A stretch of 64,000 nucleotides of DNA from Candidatus Dadabacteria bacterium. GTDB lineage: Bacteria > Desulfobacterota_D > UBA1144 > Nemesobacterales > Nemesobacteraceae. The notes under the pieces were generated by a model. It had not been told where the DNA came from. It made no database searches and worked only from the letters and a program-made list of their open reading frames with translations. The translations under genes were made by a program, and so were the position numbers. Shown here piece after piece: positions 17,883 to 28,130 of this stretch (positions within the stretch are counted from its first letter, which is position 1; each line of letters opens with the position of its first letter). The stretch is from positions 1-64,000 of the forward strand of contig JAPPAR010000019.1 of NCBI GenBank assembly GCA_026705445.1, in the 5' to 3' direction.

Positions 17883-19139
17883 ATGAGATACAGAGTATAT
17901 GGAATAGCTTTAGGTGTATTTTTTGCCTTGGGATTTGTTCTTTCGTGCGGTGGCGATGAGGAAGAGATGGCTAACCCAATGCCGGCTAATCAGGTCACGA
18001 ATCCAGCAGATGAAGATCAGATAAAAGGTTTTCTCTCTTACGTATTTGCAGATTTTGAAAAAATTGACAATGATGATGAACTCCCAGATAAGGATACAGA
18101 TTTGGTATTATTGTATAAGGATTTTAGGGAAAAAGAGGAATACAATAATAGCGAACTTAAAGTGTACACGTTGCTCCTAGTAGGGGAGGAAGTTCTATTA
18201 AACCACGCGGAACACCCTAGTTTGCGTTCTTACGATTATAAGAAGGGTCGCAATAGTACTTTGGACAAATTAATCATGGAATCGGACATTGAGGAAACAA
18301 CTTGCGAACCGTACATGTACAAACAGGAAAACAGAGTTGCCTGCGCTGTCAAGGTAGATTCCTCCCGCGGAGTGTTAACTTTCGTAGCAGGTTTTCATCA
18401 TGATGATAACAATGCAGGTTTCTTCTCTCTTCCGGAACTTTGTGAAAATATAACGCTTGAAAATCCAGCCGCAACAGTAAAAGACGAAGTCAGCCTTAAA
18501 GCCTACGTACAGGATGTTATCAGAGAGACTCAAAAATTAGTCGAGGGTATAGTACTTGGGATAATTCGGGATGAAGGTAAGACTCCCCCGCTTTCACGAG
18601 AAGAAGCATTAGCATTGAGAATGAAACTTGGTCAACAGCTTACAGAACAGCTAAATCGTATTGACGCTTGCTTTGGGACAGGAGACTTGAAAAGTGGAGA
18701 CATATACACCTTCATCATGCGTATGAACAGGGAAGGTACAGTGTTTTTGAACGGGAACGACCCTGGCCTGAACGGCCTTGATCTTACTGTCACGGACCTT
18801 AAACTACCAGGGAATGACAAGAAAATATCAACTCTGTTCCGAAATGCGTTAACCTGCGGAAGCGGTGGCGATCCAGAAATAGGAGATTTCGCTACGGTCT
18901 ACTACCGCTGGGATAAACCCAGTGATCCTGATGATGGTATGCATGATATGACCGTAGAGGGCACTATTCCCGGCACATCAGATAAGATAGGTTACATCGA
19001 AGTAGCAGACCTGAACGAAAGTGCGGGCATGAGTGCAGGTGGTGGTTTTCCTCCGTCTATCTTCATCTTCGGTTCTGGAATTTATAAAGACCACCCTGCT
19101 AACACACCACCCAGACGCTATGACTGTGCAGGAGAATGA
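17883..19139 (+). CDS. Putative lipoprotein with Cache-like sensor domain
   Basis: The N-terminus is a lipoprotein signal peptide ending VLSCGG (Cys22), so the mature protein of about 397 aa is lipid-anchored, probably in the periplasm. The C-terminal third (about 270-405) resembles a dCache/sCache ligand-binding domain: an aliphatic strand followed by GTVFLNGNDPGLNG, then YYRWDKPSDPDDG, then KIGYIEV and FGSGIY near the end. No transmembrane or output domain follows, so it is not itself a receptor. It has an excellent ribosome-binding site, AAAGGAGG. By eye its base composition is more AT-rich than the neighbours, which hints at transfer. The ligand and role are unknown. Confidence 0.6.
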   Translation: MRYRVYGIALGVFFALGFVLSCGGDEEEMANPMPANQVTNPADEDQIKGFLSYVFADFEKIDNDDELPDKDTDLVLLYKDFREKEEYNNSELKVYTLLLVGEEVLLNHAEHPSLRSYDYKKGRNSTLDKLIMESDIEETTCEPYMYKQENRVACAVKVDSSRGVLTFVAGFHHDDNNAGFFSLPELCENITLENPAATVKDEVSLKAYVQDVIRETQKLVEGIVLGIIRDEGKTPPLSREEALALRMKLGQQLTEQLNRIDACFGTGDLKSGDIYTFIMRMNREGTVFLNGNDPGLNGLDLTVTDLKLPGNDKKISTLFRNALTCGSGGDPEIGDFATVYYRWDKPSDPDDGMHDMTVEGTIPGTSDKIGYIEVADLNESAGMSAGGGFPPSIFIFGSGIYKDHPANTPPRRYDCAGE

Positions 19140-19310
19140 ACAGAATGATGATGAATGATTCGCAATCGCCGGATCGGGACATACGCCTCAGAATGCTTTG
19201 CTTAAACTATTCCTTACGGCTTCGGTTCTGTTTCCCATTATCTTCCTCAGAAGAAGAGCCTAAATTTTTCTGAAACCGGCGGTTTCTTAACTGCCTGTAA
19301 AAACTTATTG

Positions 19311-19345
19311 AACAATGGCAGCTTAAAGGCTGCCATTGTTTTTTC
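19311..19345 (+). terminator. Rho-independent terminator
   Basis: A perfect 12-bp inverted repeat (AACAATGGCAGC, loop TTAAAG, GCTGCCATTGTT) runs directly into a T tract. It lies 170 bp beyond the lipoprotein gene on the same strand and should end that transcript before the acs remnant. A smaller hairpin, GAAACC-GGC-GGTTTC, sits at 19271-19285. Confidence 0.9.
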
Positions 19346-19423
19346 AGCACTCTTTGACACATGTATACAGTGTGGATAGAGTGTCTCATATGGAAGTTTG
19401 CTAACACGGCAAGAAGGAAATCC

Positions 19424-21301
<1,878 letters not shown>

Positions 21302-21368
21302 ACTGCGTGAGTGGTCCGACCTGCCGGTTTTCAGATTTAGTACCAATCGGAAGGAAATAAAAAAAAAC

Positions 21369-21397
21369 TTTACAAATTCGGAATCATATTCCATAAT
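21369..21397 (+). promoter_or_regulatory. Promoter of the DUF4143 ATPase gene
   Basis: TTTACA at 21369, a 17-bp spacer, and CATAAT at 21392. The -10 box ends 10 nt before the ATG at 21408, so the expected transcript start leaves a leader of only about 4 nt and no room for a ribosome-binding site. Confidence 0.6.
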
Positions 21398-21407
21398 TGT
21401 AAAAAAT

Positions 21408-22538
21408 ATGATAAGTCGTACGATAGAAAGCAAGCTTCTAGGTCTGGCCCGTCGGTATCCTGTTATAACGATTACGGGACCTCGCCAGTCAGGAAAAACG
21501 ACGGTGTCGGTGAAATGTTTTCCGGAGCATCTTTATCTCAGCCTGGAAGACCCCGATATGCGGGAGCACGCTCGGAAAGACCCGAGAGGATTCCTAGCGC
21601 AATCGGAAACAACGATTATAGACGAGGTTCAGCATGTTCCCGATCTGGTCTCTTATATTCAGGGAATCGTGGACCGTAGCGGTCAGGCCGGACAGTTCAT
21701 TCTGACCGGGAGCCATCAGTTCAGTCTGACGGACATGGTTTCCCAGTCGCTTGCCGGAAGGACGGCGCTTGTAAACCTGCTTCCCTTCTCGCTTGAGGAA
21801 CTGGAGGAAAAGTCCTCATACGAAAATCTGATCTATCGGGGATTCTATCCGGCAATAATTGACAGGAACCTGAACCCTACCGAGGCGCTTTCGTTTTATA
21901 CCGATACCTATATACAGAGAGACCTGAGGGATATAAGGGAGATTAAGAATTTAAGACAGTTCGAGAGTTTCCTGAGATTGTGCGCCTCGAATGTCGGGCA
22001 GATGCTCAACAAGACCCGAATGGCCAATGATATAGGGGTTGACGGCAAAACTGTAGACGCATGGATCTCGGTTCTTGAGGCAAGCTATATCATTTATCTT
22101 CTTCCGCCGCACTACAGAAATTTCAGGAAACGGATCGTGAAAACGCCGAAGCTTTACTTCTGCGACGTGGGACTTGCTTCCTATCTGCTTGGGATCAGCA
22201 CAGTTGAGCACGTGAAATCGCATCCGCTTAAGGGGATGCTTTTTGAAAATCTGGTCGTAATGGAAAAGGTCAAGCGGAAACTTAACAACGTCGAGTCTCC
22301 GTCTCTGTATTTCTTCAGGGACAACACGGGCAACGAGGTTGATCTCTTGGAGCAGGATGGCGCTGATGTGGTTTCCTATGAAATAAAAACGACGCAGACC
22401 CTCAGCTCCAGTCTGTTCAAGGGGCTTAATTTCTATAAAAAACTGAACCCCGACAACAAGAGATCGGTTCTTATCTATACGGGTCGCGAGAAAACAGACC
22501 GGTACGGACACGAATGTTTACCTTTCTGGAATGCTTGA
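21408..22538 (+). CDS. AAA+ ATPase with DUF4143 domain
   Basis: A 376-aa protein with an AAA_14 ATPase half followed by a DUF4143 half. Walker A is GPRQSGKTT (residues 24-32), the Walker B-like segment is TIIDEVQHVPDL, and sensor 1 is LTGSHQF. The C-terminal half has the typical LYFCDVGLASYLLG and ENLVVMEKVKRK stretch and the NEVDLLEQDG motif, which resembles a degenerate PD-(D/E)xK nuclease fold. These proteins are common, often in accessory DNA, and their function is not established. It stands alone next to a Fic gene, each with its own promoter. Confidence 0.9.
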   Translation: MISRTIESKLLGLARRYPVITITGPRQSGKTTVSVKCFPEHLYLSLEDPDMREHARKDPRGFLAQSETTIIDEVQHVPDLVSYIQGIVDRSGQAGQFILTGSHQFSLTDMVSQSLAGRTALVNLLPFSLEELEEKSSYENLIYRGFYPAIIDRNLNPTEALSFYTDTYIQRDLRDIREIKNLRQFESFLRLCASNVGQMLNKTRMANDIGVDGKTVDAWISVLEASYIIYLLPPHYRNFRKRIVKTPKLYFCDVGLASYLLGISTVEHVKSHPLKGMLFENLVVMEKVKRKLNNVESPSLYFFRDNTGNEVDLLEQDGADVVSYEIKTTQTLSSSLFKGLNFYKKLNPDNKRSVLIYTGREKTDRYGHECLPFWNA

Positions 22539-22603
22539 AACCGCATGGTAATCTCTGAATATTGCGGACTTAGAACCGGACAAAACAAATACAGATAAAA
22601 GTC

Positions 22604-22632
22604 TTGAAATGAATCTAACTTCATGGTATCAT
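22604..22632 (+). promoter_or_regulatory. Promoter of the first Fic gene (leaderless)
   Basis: TTGAAA at 22604-22609, a 17-bp spacer, and TATCAT at 22627-22632. Exactly 7 nt separate the -10 box from the ATG at 22640, so transcription is expected to begin at the start codon itself. Confidence 0.7.
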
Positions 22633-22639
22633 TTGTCTT

Positions 22640-23884
22640 ATGAGTGATATTGAACCGGACAAAAAACCGGCCATCAAAATGGCCATAGCATGCGGTGCGG
22701 AGGATCGTGGCGAGACGGTCAGCCTGATGGAACCGTTTCTTGTAGGCGAAACTTCAAGACACCGCGGAGAACTGACGGACCTGGCTGTTGAGCTGGCGCA
22801 GCGTGCGGCGGGTCTTCGCCGCGGCCTGCCGGAGGGCATAGTCAAGTCCCTTTCCGATCTCGTAAGGACGATGAACTGCTACTACAGCAATCTTATCGAA
22901 GGACACGACACTCACCTGACGGATATCGGGAGGGCACTCAAAGACGACTACAGCGCCGATACCGAGAAGCGCAACCTTCAGCTTGAAGCCCGGGCCCATA
23001 TAGCCGTTCAGAAATGGATTGACGAAGAAGTCCTCAAGGGCGGGGCGACCGCAGTTGCCTGTCTGCAGGAAATCCACTGCCAGTTCGGGAAACTGCTTCC
23101 CCAGGAACTGCTTCAGGTGGAAAATCCGGATACGGGTGAGATTGTCAGCGTTGTTCCTGGCGAACTCCGTGATTACGATGTCCGAGTGGGTCGCCATGTT
23201 CCCGTCAGTCCTGGGGCGGTGCCCCGTTTTATGAAGCGGTTTGAAAGTGTCTACGGAAATCTCGGCAAAACCGACGCTATCCTGGCTTCCGCGGCGGCTC
23301 ATCACAGACTGCTCTGGATACATCCTTTTCTGGACGGAAACGGACGCGTTGCCCGCCTCATGTCCGACGCCATGTTGTCGGAAGCCCTGGACGCAGTCCG
23401 TATATGGTCGGTTTCAAGAGGGCTTGTTCGTAAAGAGAGAGAGTACAAAAACCATCTGATGGCATGTGATGCGGGCCGCCGCAACGACCTTGACGGCCGG
23501 GGTTCTCTGAGCGAAGAGGCCTTGGCGGGATTCACACGTTTTTTCCTGACCACCTGCATCGACCAGGTGGATTTCATGAAGGGGCTCATAATGCCGGACC
23601 GCCTTCTGAACAGAATCATGCTCTGGACCGAAGAGGAGATCCGTGCAGGCGAACTTCCCCCTCAATCCGGAATCATCATGAGAGATGCCTTTTACCGTGG
23701 AGAGCTTCCAAGAGGAGAAGTCACCCGCCTTCTCGGTTCAAGTCCTCGTCACGCCCGTCGCGTCACGTCTGTTCTGTTGAAACGGGGAGTCTTGGTTTCA
23801 CGGAGCACTCGTGCCCCTTTGAGACTTGCCTTTCCGGCCGAACTTGCTTCCCGTTGGTTGCCAGGGCTGTTTCCGGAAAAATAA
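22640..23884 (+). CDS. Fic family protein, probable AMP transferase
   Basis: Fic domains usually attach AMP from ATP to a target protein. The catalytic motif HPFLDGNGRVAR is complete near residues 231-242. An N-terminal inhibitory helix motif, SNLIEG (83-88), fits the [S/T]xxxE[G/N] pattern of self-inhibited class II Fic proteins, whose glutamate blocks ATP binding. A C-terminal winged-helix-like region (about 350-410) could bind DNA. The 414-aa length suits the Fic/DUF4172-type group. It has no toxin or antitoxin partner next to it, consistent with inhibition within one chain. A second, different Fic gene lies at 52.4 kb. Confidence 0.9.
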   Translation: MSDIEPDKKPAIKMAIACGAEDRGETVSLMEPFLVGETSRHRGELTDLAVELAQRAAGLRRGLPEGIVKSLSDLVRTMNCYYSNLIEGHDTHLTDIGRALKDDYSADTEKRNLQLEARAHIAVQKWIDEEVLKGGATAVACLQEIHCQFGKLLPQELLQVENPDTGEIVSVVPGELRDYDVRVGRHVPVSPGAVPRFMKRFESVYGNLGKTDAILASAAAHHRLLWIHPFLDGNGRVARLMSDAMLSEALDAVRIWSVSRGLVRKEREYKNHLMACDAGRRNDLDGRGSLSEEALAGFTRFFLTTCIDQVDFMKGLIMPDRLLNRIMLWTEEEIRAGELPPQSGIIMRDAFYRGELPRGEVTRLLGSSPRHARRVTSVLLKRGVLVSRSTRAPLRLAFPAELASRWLPGLFPEK

Positions 23885-24066
23885 GAGAAACGAGCTTCCC
23901 ATGTCAGGGGACTCGAAGGTTCATAAATCGTGGTCCTTGCCGGCTGCGGTTTGCGAAAAGGCAGCCCGGTATAACCGTGAATGTCCGGCTTTGTGGTGTA
24001 TATTTAGAGATGCATAGAGAAAACTCGCTTATGGAAGATGAATTTAGAGATTGCCGGTCCAATCGA

Positions 24067-24822
24067 ATGAGACTTAACAGATTTCTTTCCGAGTGCGGAA
24101 TAACATCAAGAAGAAAAGCGGATAACCTTATAAAGGCGGGACGGATAACTGTAAACGGGAAGGTTTTTCGTACTCTCGGTTCCGTGGTGGATGAGAGTGC
24201 CGACATGGTAGTGCTTGACGGAAAACCCGTGCGCAAGGAAAGGAAAAGATACGTGATGCTTAACAAGCCTCCCTTTTACCTCACTTCCCTCAAGTCCATG
24301 GAAGATGGAAAGAAGACGATAACGTCCTTCCTGGGAGACATAGAGCAGAGGGTTTACCCCGTCGGCAGGCTTGACTACGACTCTGAGGGGCTTCTGATTC
24401 TCACAAACGACGGGGAACTTGCAAACAGAATACATCACCCCAGGTACAAGGTGGTAAAGACTTATCTGGCCGAAGTTTCGGGAGAGGTGCCGGATGATCT
24501 CGAAGCGGTACTTGGCGAGGGGACGGAAATTGAGAAACGGTTTACGAAGCCGGATTCAGTGAGTGTTCTTCAAGTGTCCCCTAGACGCACGCGGGTAAGC
24601 ATTTCATTTCACGAGGGGAGAAAGCACCTTGTGAAAAAATACTTTGAGGCCTTTGGCCTTCGGGTTGCTAGGCTTAAGAGAATTTCGTGTGGTAACGTAC
24701 GTCTCGGCGAGCTTGGCAAGGGGGAGTGGCGTGACCTGAACCCTGGGGAAATCAAGAACCTCAGGAAGATGACGGGACTTTTGTCTCGAGGTCAGGACAA
24801 AACCCCGGGAGGCGCAGTGTGA
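24067..24822 (+). CDS. 16S/23S rRNA pseudouridine synthase (RsuA/RluB/RluE family)
   Basis: Converts a specific rRNA uridine to pseudouridine. An S4 RNA-binding domain (residues 1-48: RLNRFLSECGITSRRKAD) precedes the catalytic domain, where GRLDYDSEGLLILTND holds the nucleophilic aspartate. The late motif, EGRKHLVKKYFEAFG, is a variant of the usual EGRNRQVRRMF block. The 251-aa size is right for RluB-like enzymes. The start is ambiguous because the frame is open further upstream, with ATGs at 24010 and 24031. I chose 24067 because it gives a standard S4 N-terminus. It overlaps tmk by 4 bases (GTGA). Confidence 0.9.
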   Translation: MRLNRFLSECGITSRRKADNLIKAGRITVNGKVFRTLGSVVDESADMVVLDGKPVRKERKRYVMLNKPPFYLTSLKSMEDGKKTITSFLGDIEQRVYPVGRLDYDSEGLLILTNDGELANRIHHPRYKVVKTYLAEVSGEVPDDLEAVLGEGTEIEKRFTKPDSVSVLQVSPRRTRVSISFHEGRKHLVKKYFEAFGLRVARLKRISCGNVRLGELGKGEWRDLNPGEIKNLRKMTGLLSRGQDKTPGGAV

Positions 24823-25427
24823 GCAGATTTATCACATTCGAGGGAATAGACGGAAGCGGCAAATCGACCCAGGCGAGGCTTCTGGCCGATTACCTCTCTG
24901 TTAAGGGAAGCAAAGTGTTTTTTACAAAGGAACCGGGCGAGGGCAAGTTCGGCGAGGCGATAAGAAACGAGATTCTCGACCGGAGGGATATCGATATTGA
25001 GCCCTATGCCGAACTTTGTCTTTTCTGCGCGGACAGGGCCCAGCACGTAAGGGAGCTCATACTGCCGAAACTGAAAGACGGTTACACGGTCATTTGCGAC
25101 AGGTACTACGATTCGACCCTTGCTTACCAAGGCTCGGGAAGGGAGCTTGACCCTGACCTGGTTTTCCGCATGGCCGTGGCATCAAGTCTCGATGTTGAGC
25201 CCGACGTCACGTTTTTTCTTTCGATACCGGTTGAGCAGGCGCTTTTGAGACTCAAGGACCGCGGTAGAGAAAGAAACAAGATGGACGAGGAACCGTTTGA
25301 GTTCCATAACCGAGTGGACGAGGGTTACAGACAGCTGATTGAAAAAAAGATCCCAAGGATCAAGGTAATAGAAGCTTCCGGTTCCCTCGAGGAGACTCAG
25401 ATGGAGATAAGGCGCTTTTTTGAGTGA
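24819..25427 (+). CDS. tmk: Thymidylate kinase
   Basis: Phosphorylates dTMP to dTDP. The P-loop FEGIDGSGKST is at residues 7-17, the dTMP-binding motif DRYYDSTLAYQG is near 94-105, and the lid region follows at about 150. At 202 aa it is full length. The start is GTG, overlapping the stop of the pseudouridine synthase gene (GTGA), so the two are translationally coupled. The next gene is convergent with almost no gap. Confidence 0.95.
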   Translation: MSRFITFEGIDGSGKSTQARLLADYLSVKGSKVFFTKEPGEGKFGEAIRNEILDRRDIDIEPYAELCLFCADRAQHVRELILPKLKDGYTVICDRYYDSTLAYQGSGRELDPDLVFRMAVASSLDVEPDVTFFLSIPVEQALLRLKDRGRERNKMDEEPFEFHNRVDEGYRQLIEKKIPRIKVIEASGSLEETQMEIRRFFE

Positions 25428-25922
25428 TCACGCATCTTGGACTGAATCTCTTGTCCTCTCGACAAGCTGCTCCACCCTAGGATACATGTAGATATGCAGG
25501 ATGATTCCTATTATTGAGAAAGGAATTATGTCTTGGGGGTTTTTGCTTAAAAATGCGAGCACGAATCCAAGCAGCACAACGGTCTCATTTATTCCCCAGG
25601 GAACCACATGCGGGAGCAAGATACGGTTTGAGAGTTCCTCTAGCCTTTTCCCCGGCTCCTGGCCTTGAGTTGAGAGAAATTTCTTGCGAAGCGATTTCTC
25701 AGAAAGGGTAAACTTGTATATGAGAAGGGAAATTACTCCAAGCACCGCTCCTCCCAGAAGAAATGCTGCCTTTACGTTTTCTCTGACATCCGGCGCCTCG
25801 GGCGATTTGAAAACGAAAACCACCGCAGTGTAGGCGAACATGGCAAGCAGCAGGGCGGACCAGACTATTTTCAGGGCGCTCTGGTTCTTTGAGACGGATG
25901 AAGCGCGATTTTTCCTGTCCAT
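25428..25922 (-). CDS. Small four-helix membrane protein, unknown function
   Basis: A 164-aa protein I do not recognise. It has a basic, Ser/Asn-rich N-terminus (1-18), two hydrophobic segments (about 19-40 and 50-70), a charged loop with KSLRKKFLS (about 75-100), and two more hydrophobic segments (about 105-145). It ends with a short charged tail. It follows a smaller membrane protein gene on the same strand by 29 bp, so the two probably form a transcript. Its stop abuts the end of tmk, convergent. Confidence 0.6.
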   Translation of the reverse strand: MDRKNRASSVSKNQSALKIVWSALLLAMFAYTAVVFVFKSPEAPDVRENVKAAFLLGGAVLGVISLLIYKFTLSEKSLRKKFLSTQGQEPGKRLEELSNRILLPHVVPWGINETVVLLGFVLAFLSKNPQDIIPFSIIGIILHIYMYPRVEQLVERTRDSVQDA

Positions 25923-25951
25923 GGCTCTGGGCGGGGGGTGAGGTTGTGCGC

Positions 25952-26161
25952 TCAGGATGTGATCTTGGCGAAAATCATGCTCAGGATTATGAGCGCGACG
26001 AAGATTCCCATCATGTAAAAAGGCACGCTTGGGTTATATCCCTTTTCTATGTTCGGAACCCTTTTCTGGGACCAGATTATTGGGGCAACTTCGTTTTCAT
26101 CCGGCGCCTCGGTTTCCTGCTCCGCCATTTCTTCTGTTTCCTGCTCTTCTGTTTCCGCCAT
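25952..26161 (-). CDS. Small acidic single-pass membrane protein, unknown function
   Basis: A protein of about 69 aa. The N-terminal third is very acidic and repetitive (runs of E, T and Q with MAEQETEAPDENEV), and the C-terminus is one hydrophobic helix (VPFYMMGIFVALIILSMIF). The start at 26161 is supported by AGGA eight bases upstream. The frame itself opens at 26206, but those extra 15 residues look artificial. Because the acidic arm lies before the only helix, orientation cannot be guessed. Function unknown. Confidence 0.5.
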   Translation of the reverse strand: MAETEEQETEEMAEQETEAPDENEVAPIIWSQKRVPNIEKGYNPSVPFYMMGIFVALIILSMIFAKITS

Positions 26162-26259
26162 TTTAAGGTTTCCTGAGACTGTGCGTACCAAGAAATTATC
26201 ACGCAATCCTCCCCGAAAATCAAGTTTCCCACAGGCTCCGGCGATCCCTAGGGGCTTCC

Positions 26260-26288
26260 TTGAAAACCCGGTCCCGTGTATTTATAAT
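26260..26288 (+). promoter_or_regulatory. Promoter of the rhodanese gene
   Basis: TTGAAA at 26260-26265, a 17-bp spacer, and a perfect TATAAT at 26283-26288. The leader is about 49 nt and carries a GGAGG ribosome-binding site, so this is a conventional promoter, unlike several others in the window. Confidence 0.8.
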
Positions 26289-26343
26289 TACCTAAATATT
26301 GTAAAAGGCCGCGAAGCTACGTGGTCGAACGGAGGTTTCAGAA

Positions 26344-27186
26344 ATGGCGGATTACGCGAACCCGGATGTTTTGGTAAGCACGGACTGGGTAGAGGAGCAT
26401 ATCGACGACCCCGATATCGTTATAGTGGAATCGGATGAGGACATATTGCTTTATGAAATAGGACACATAACAAATTCGGTGAAATTCGACTGGCAGACCG
26501 AACTTCAGGATCAGCTTATAAGGGACTACGTTAGCAGGGAGGATTTCGAGGCACTGCTTTCGGAAAAAGGCATTTCAAACGACCACGCGGTGGTTTTCTA
26601 CGGGGACAGGAGCAACTGGTGGGCCTGCTACGCATTCTGGACCTTCAAGGTGCTTGGACATAAAAAATGTCTTATAATGGACGGTGGCAGGCAGAAATGG
26701 GTCGACGAGGGAAGAGATATGGTAAAAGAGGTTCCCGAAAGACCGAAAACCGATTACAAAGTGTCGGCTGTCGATGAGTCGATAAGGGCTTTTCGCGATG
26801 ACGTCCTTGGACACATGAACTCGGACAAGCCGCTTGTCGATGTCCGTTCCCCGAAGGAATATTCGGGAGAACTGCTTCACATGGAGGCTTACCCTCAGGA
26901 AGGCGCGCTTCGCGGAGGACATATTCCGGGTGCGGTAAACGTCCCTTGGGCTACGGCCGCCAATGAGGACGGAACTTTCCGCTCGGCCGATGAGCTTGTC
27001 GAGATATACGAAAAGGGGCAGGGGCTAAGCAAGGATCAGGACGTGATTGCCTACTGCAGGATAGGGGAGCGCTCTTCTCACACCTGGTTTGTTCTTACCT
27101 ATCTTCTCGGGTTTGAGAGCGTCAGGAATTACGACGGCTCGTGGACCGAGTGGGGGAACCTTGTAAGGGCTCCGATAGAAAAATAA
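26344..27186 (+). CDS. sseA: Thiosulfate/3-mercaptopyruvate sulfurtransferase (two-domain rhodanese)
   Basis: Moves a sulfane sulfur from thiosulfate or 3-mercaptopyruvate to an acceptor. The 280-aa protein has two rhodanese domains: an inactive one (about 8-135) and a catalytic one (about 155-275). The active-site loop reads [13 protein letters not shown], with the catalytic cysteine followed by R-I-G-E-R-S. An arginine-containing loop of this kind suggests thiosulfate rather than mercaptopyruvate, but I would not insist on it. It has its own promoter and an ideal GGAGG site, and it is followed by a terminator and then the SufE and IscU genes. A role in sulfur supply for Fe-S or other cofactors is therefore plausible. 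Confidence 0.92.
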   Translation: MADYANPDVLVSTDWVEEHIDDPDIVIVESDEDILLYEIGHITNSVKFDWQTELQDQLIRDYVSREDFEALLSEKGISNDHAVVFYGDRSNWWACYAFWTFKVLGHKKCLIMDGGRQKWVDEGRDMVKEVPERPKTDYKVSAVDESIRAFRDDVLGHMNSDKPLVDVRSPKEYSGELLHMEAYPQEGALRGGHIPGAVNVPWATAANEDGTFRSADELVEIYEKGQGLSKDQDVIAYCRIGERSSHTWFVLTYLLGFESVRNYDGSWTEWGNLVRAPIEK

Positions 27187-27217
27187 AAGGAGAAACGTTT
27201 TTTGCGTGAATGAGAAA

Positions 27218-27252
27218 GGATGTGGTCTTACGGGTCCGCATCCTTTTTTTTT
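27218..27252 (+). terminator. Rho-independent terminator after the rhodanese gene
   Basis: Stem GGATGTGG and CCGCATCC (one G-U pair) around a 10-nt loop, followed by nine Ts. It separates the rhodanese transcript from sufE, which starts 15 bp later. Confidence 0.85.
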
Positions 27253-27266
27253 GAGATTGCGGGGAA

Positions 27267-27692
27267 ATGGCCAGCATAGATGAAATAGTCAGGGAATTTC
27301 AAGGGGCGGACCGTCAGGAAATGATAGAGCTCCTGATAGATTATTCGGAAGACCTTCCTGAGATTCCAAGGAGGTTCGCCGAACGTGTGGACAGAGACCT
27401 CCACCAGGTGCACGAGTGTGAAACCCCGGTTTTTATCTGGGTCGAGATAGAAGACGGCAAGGCCCGCATATTCGCTGACGTCCCGGAACCGTTTCCGACC
27501 GTGAGGGGACTTGTGTCGATTCTCGTGAGCGCCTTTGACGGTCTGAGCCCTGAGGAGATCGAATCCGCGCCGGTGGACTTTATCTCCCAGCTCGGAGTGG
27601 CCCAGAAACTCGGGATAAGAAGAGTAAGGGGTCTCAGCGCGGTTTATGCGAGGATAAAAAACGAGGTAAAAAGGCACGGTGCGGTCACATGA
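27267..27692 (+). CDS. sufE: SufE family sulfur-transfer protein
   Basis: Accepts sulfur from a cysteine desulfurase of the SufS type and passes it to the Fe-S scaffold. The 141-aa protein matches SufE along its length. The motif QVHECETPVFIW near residues 49-60 contains the cysteine that carries the persulfide. PEPFPTVRGLVSIL and FDGLSPEEI are also family features. It overlaps the next gene, an IscU/SufU scaffold, by 4 bp (ATGA), so the two are co-translated. No sufS, sufB or sufC is in the window. Confidence 0.9.
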   Translation: MASIDEIVREFQGADRQEMIELLIDYSEDLPEIPRRFAERVDRDLHQVHECETPVFIWVEIEDGKARIFADVPEPFPTVRGLVSILVSAFDGLSPEEIESAPVDFISQLGVAQKLGIRRVRGLSAVYARIKNEVKRHGAVT

Positions 27693-28078
27693 TTGAAGAA
27701 GAAAGAATGAAAATGATCATGGATCACTACGAAAATCCGAGAAACTTCGGTCCGCTTGAGAGCCCCACGGTGACTCTTAGGGGAGGCAACCCGAATTGCG
27801 GAGACACTCTGAATATCTATATTCGCACGGCCGATGGGGGAGTCATAGAAGATATAAGTTTTGACGGGGAAGGTTGCACGATAAGCCAGGCTGCAGCTTC
27901 TGTTCTTACGGAATTTATAAAGGGAAAGACCGTGGAGCGGATCGGAGAGCTCGACTCCGACTACCTAAGGGAACTTTTCGGCAAGGATATCATGGTAACC
28001 CGCCCGAAATGCAGCCGTCTCGCCCTTGAAACCCTCAAATCATGGGCAAGGGATTTCAAGAGGGGAAAAACCGCCTGA
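27689..28078 (+). CDS. Fe-S cluster assembly scaffold, IscU/SufU family
   Basis: Scaffold on which Fe-S clusters are built, 129 aa. The three conserved cysteines are present in NCGDTLNI, EGCTISQAA and RPKCSRLAL, and the aspartate that helps release the cluster follows the first of them (CGD). The distance between the second and third cysteine is about 46 residues, close to IscU rather than the longer spacing of SufU. Its translation is coupled to sufE. Pairing an IscU-type scaffold with SufE is a common arrangement outside the enterics. Confidence 0.88.
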   Translation: MIEEERMKMIMDHYENPRNFGPLESPTVTLRGGNPNCGDTLNIYIRTADGGVIEDISFDGEGCTISQAAASVLTEFIKGKTVERIGELDSDYLRELFGKDIMVTRPKCSRLALETLKSWARDFKRGKTA

Positions 28079-28130
28079 TTTTTGGTATAATTCACTTTAT
28101 CACTCAACCAGACTCAAGGAGATTCAAACG

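Noticed and set aside
19271-19285. GAAACC-GGC-GGTTTC as a second terminator
   Set aside because: It has no T run directly after it. The 12-bp hairpin at 19311 is the likely terminator.
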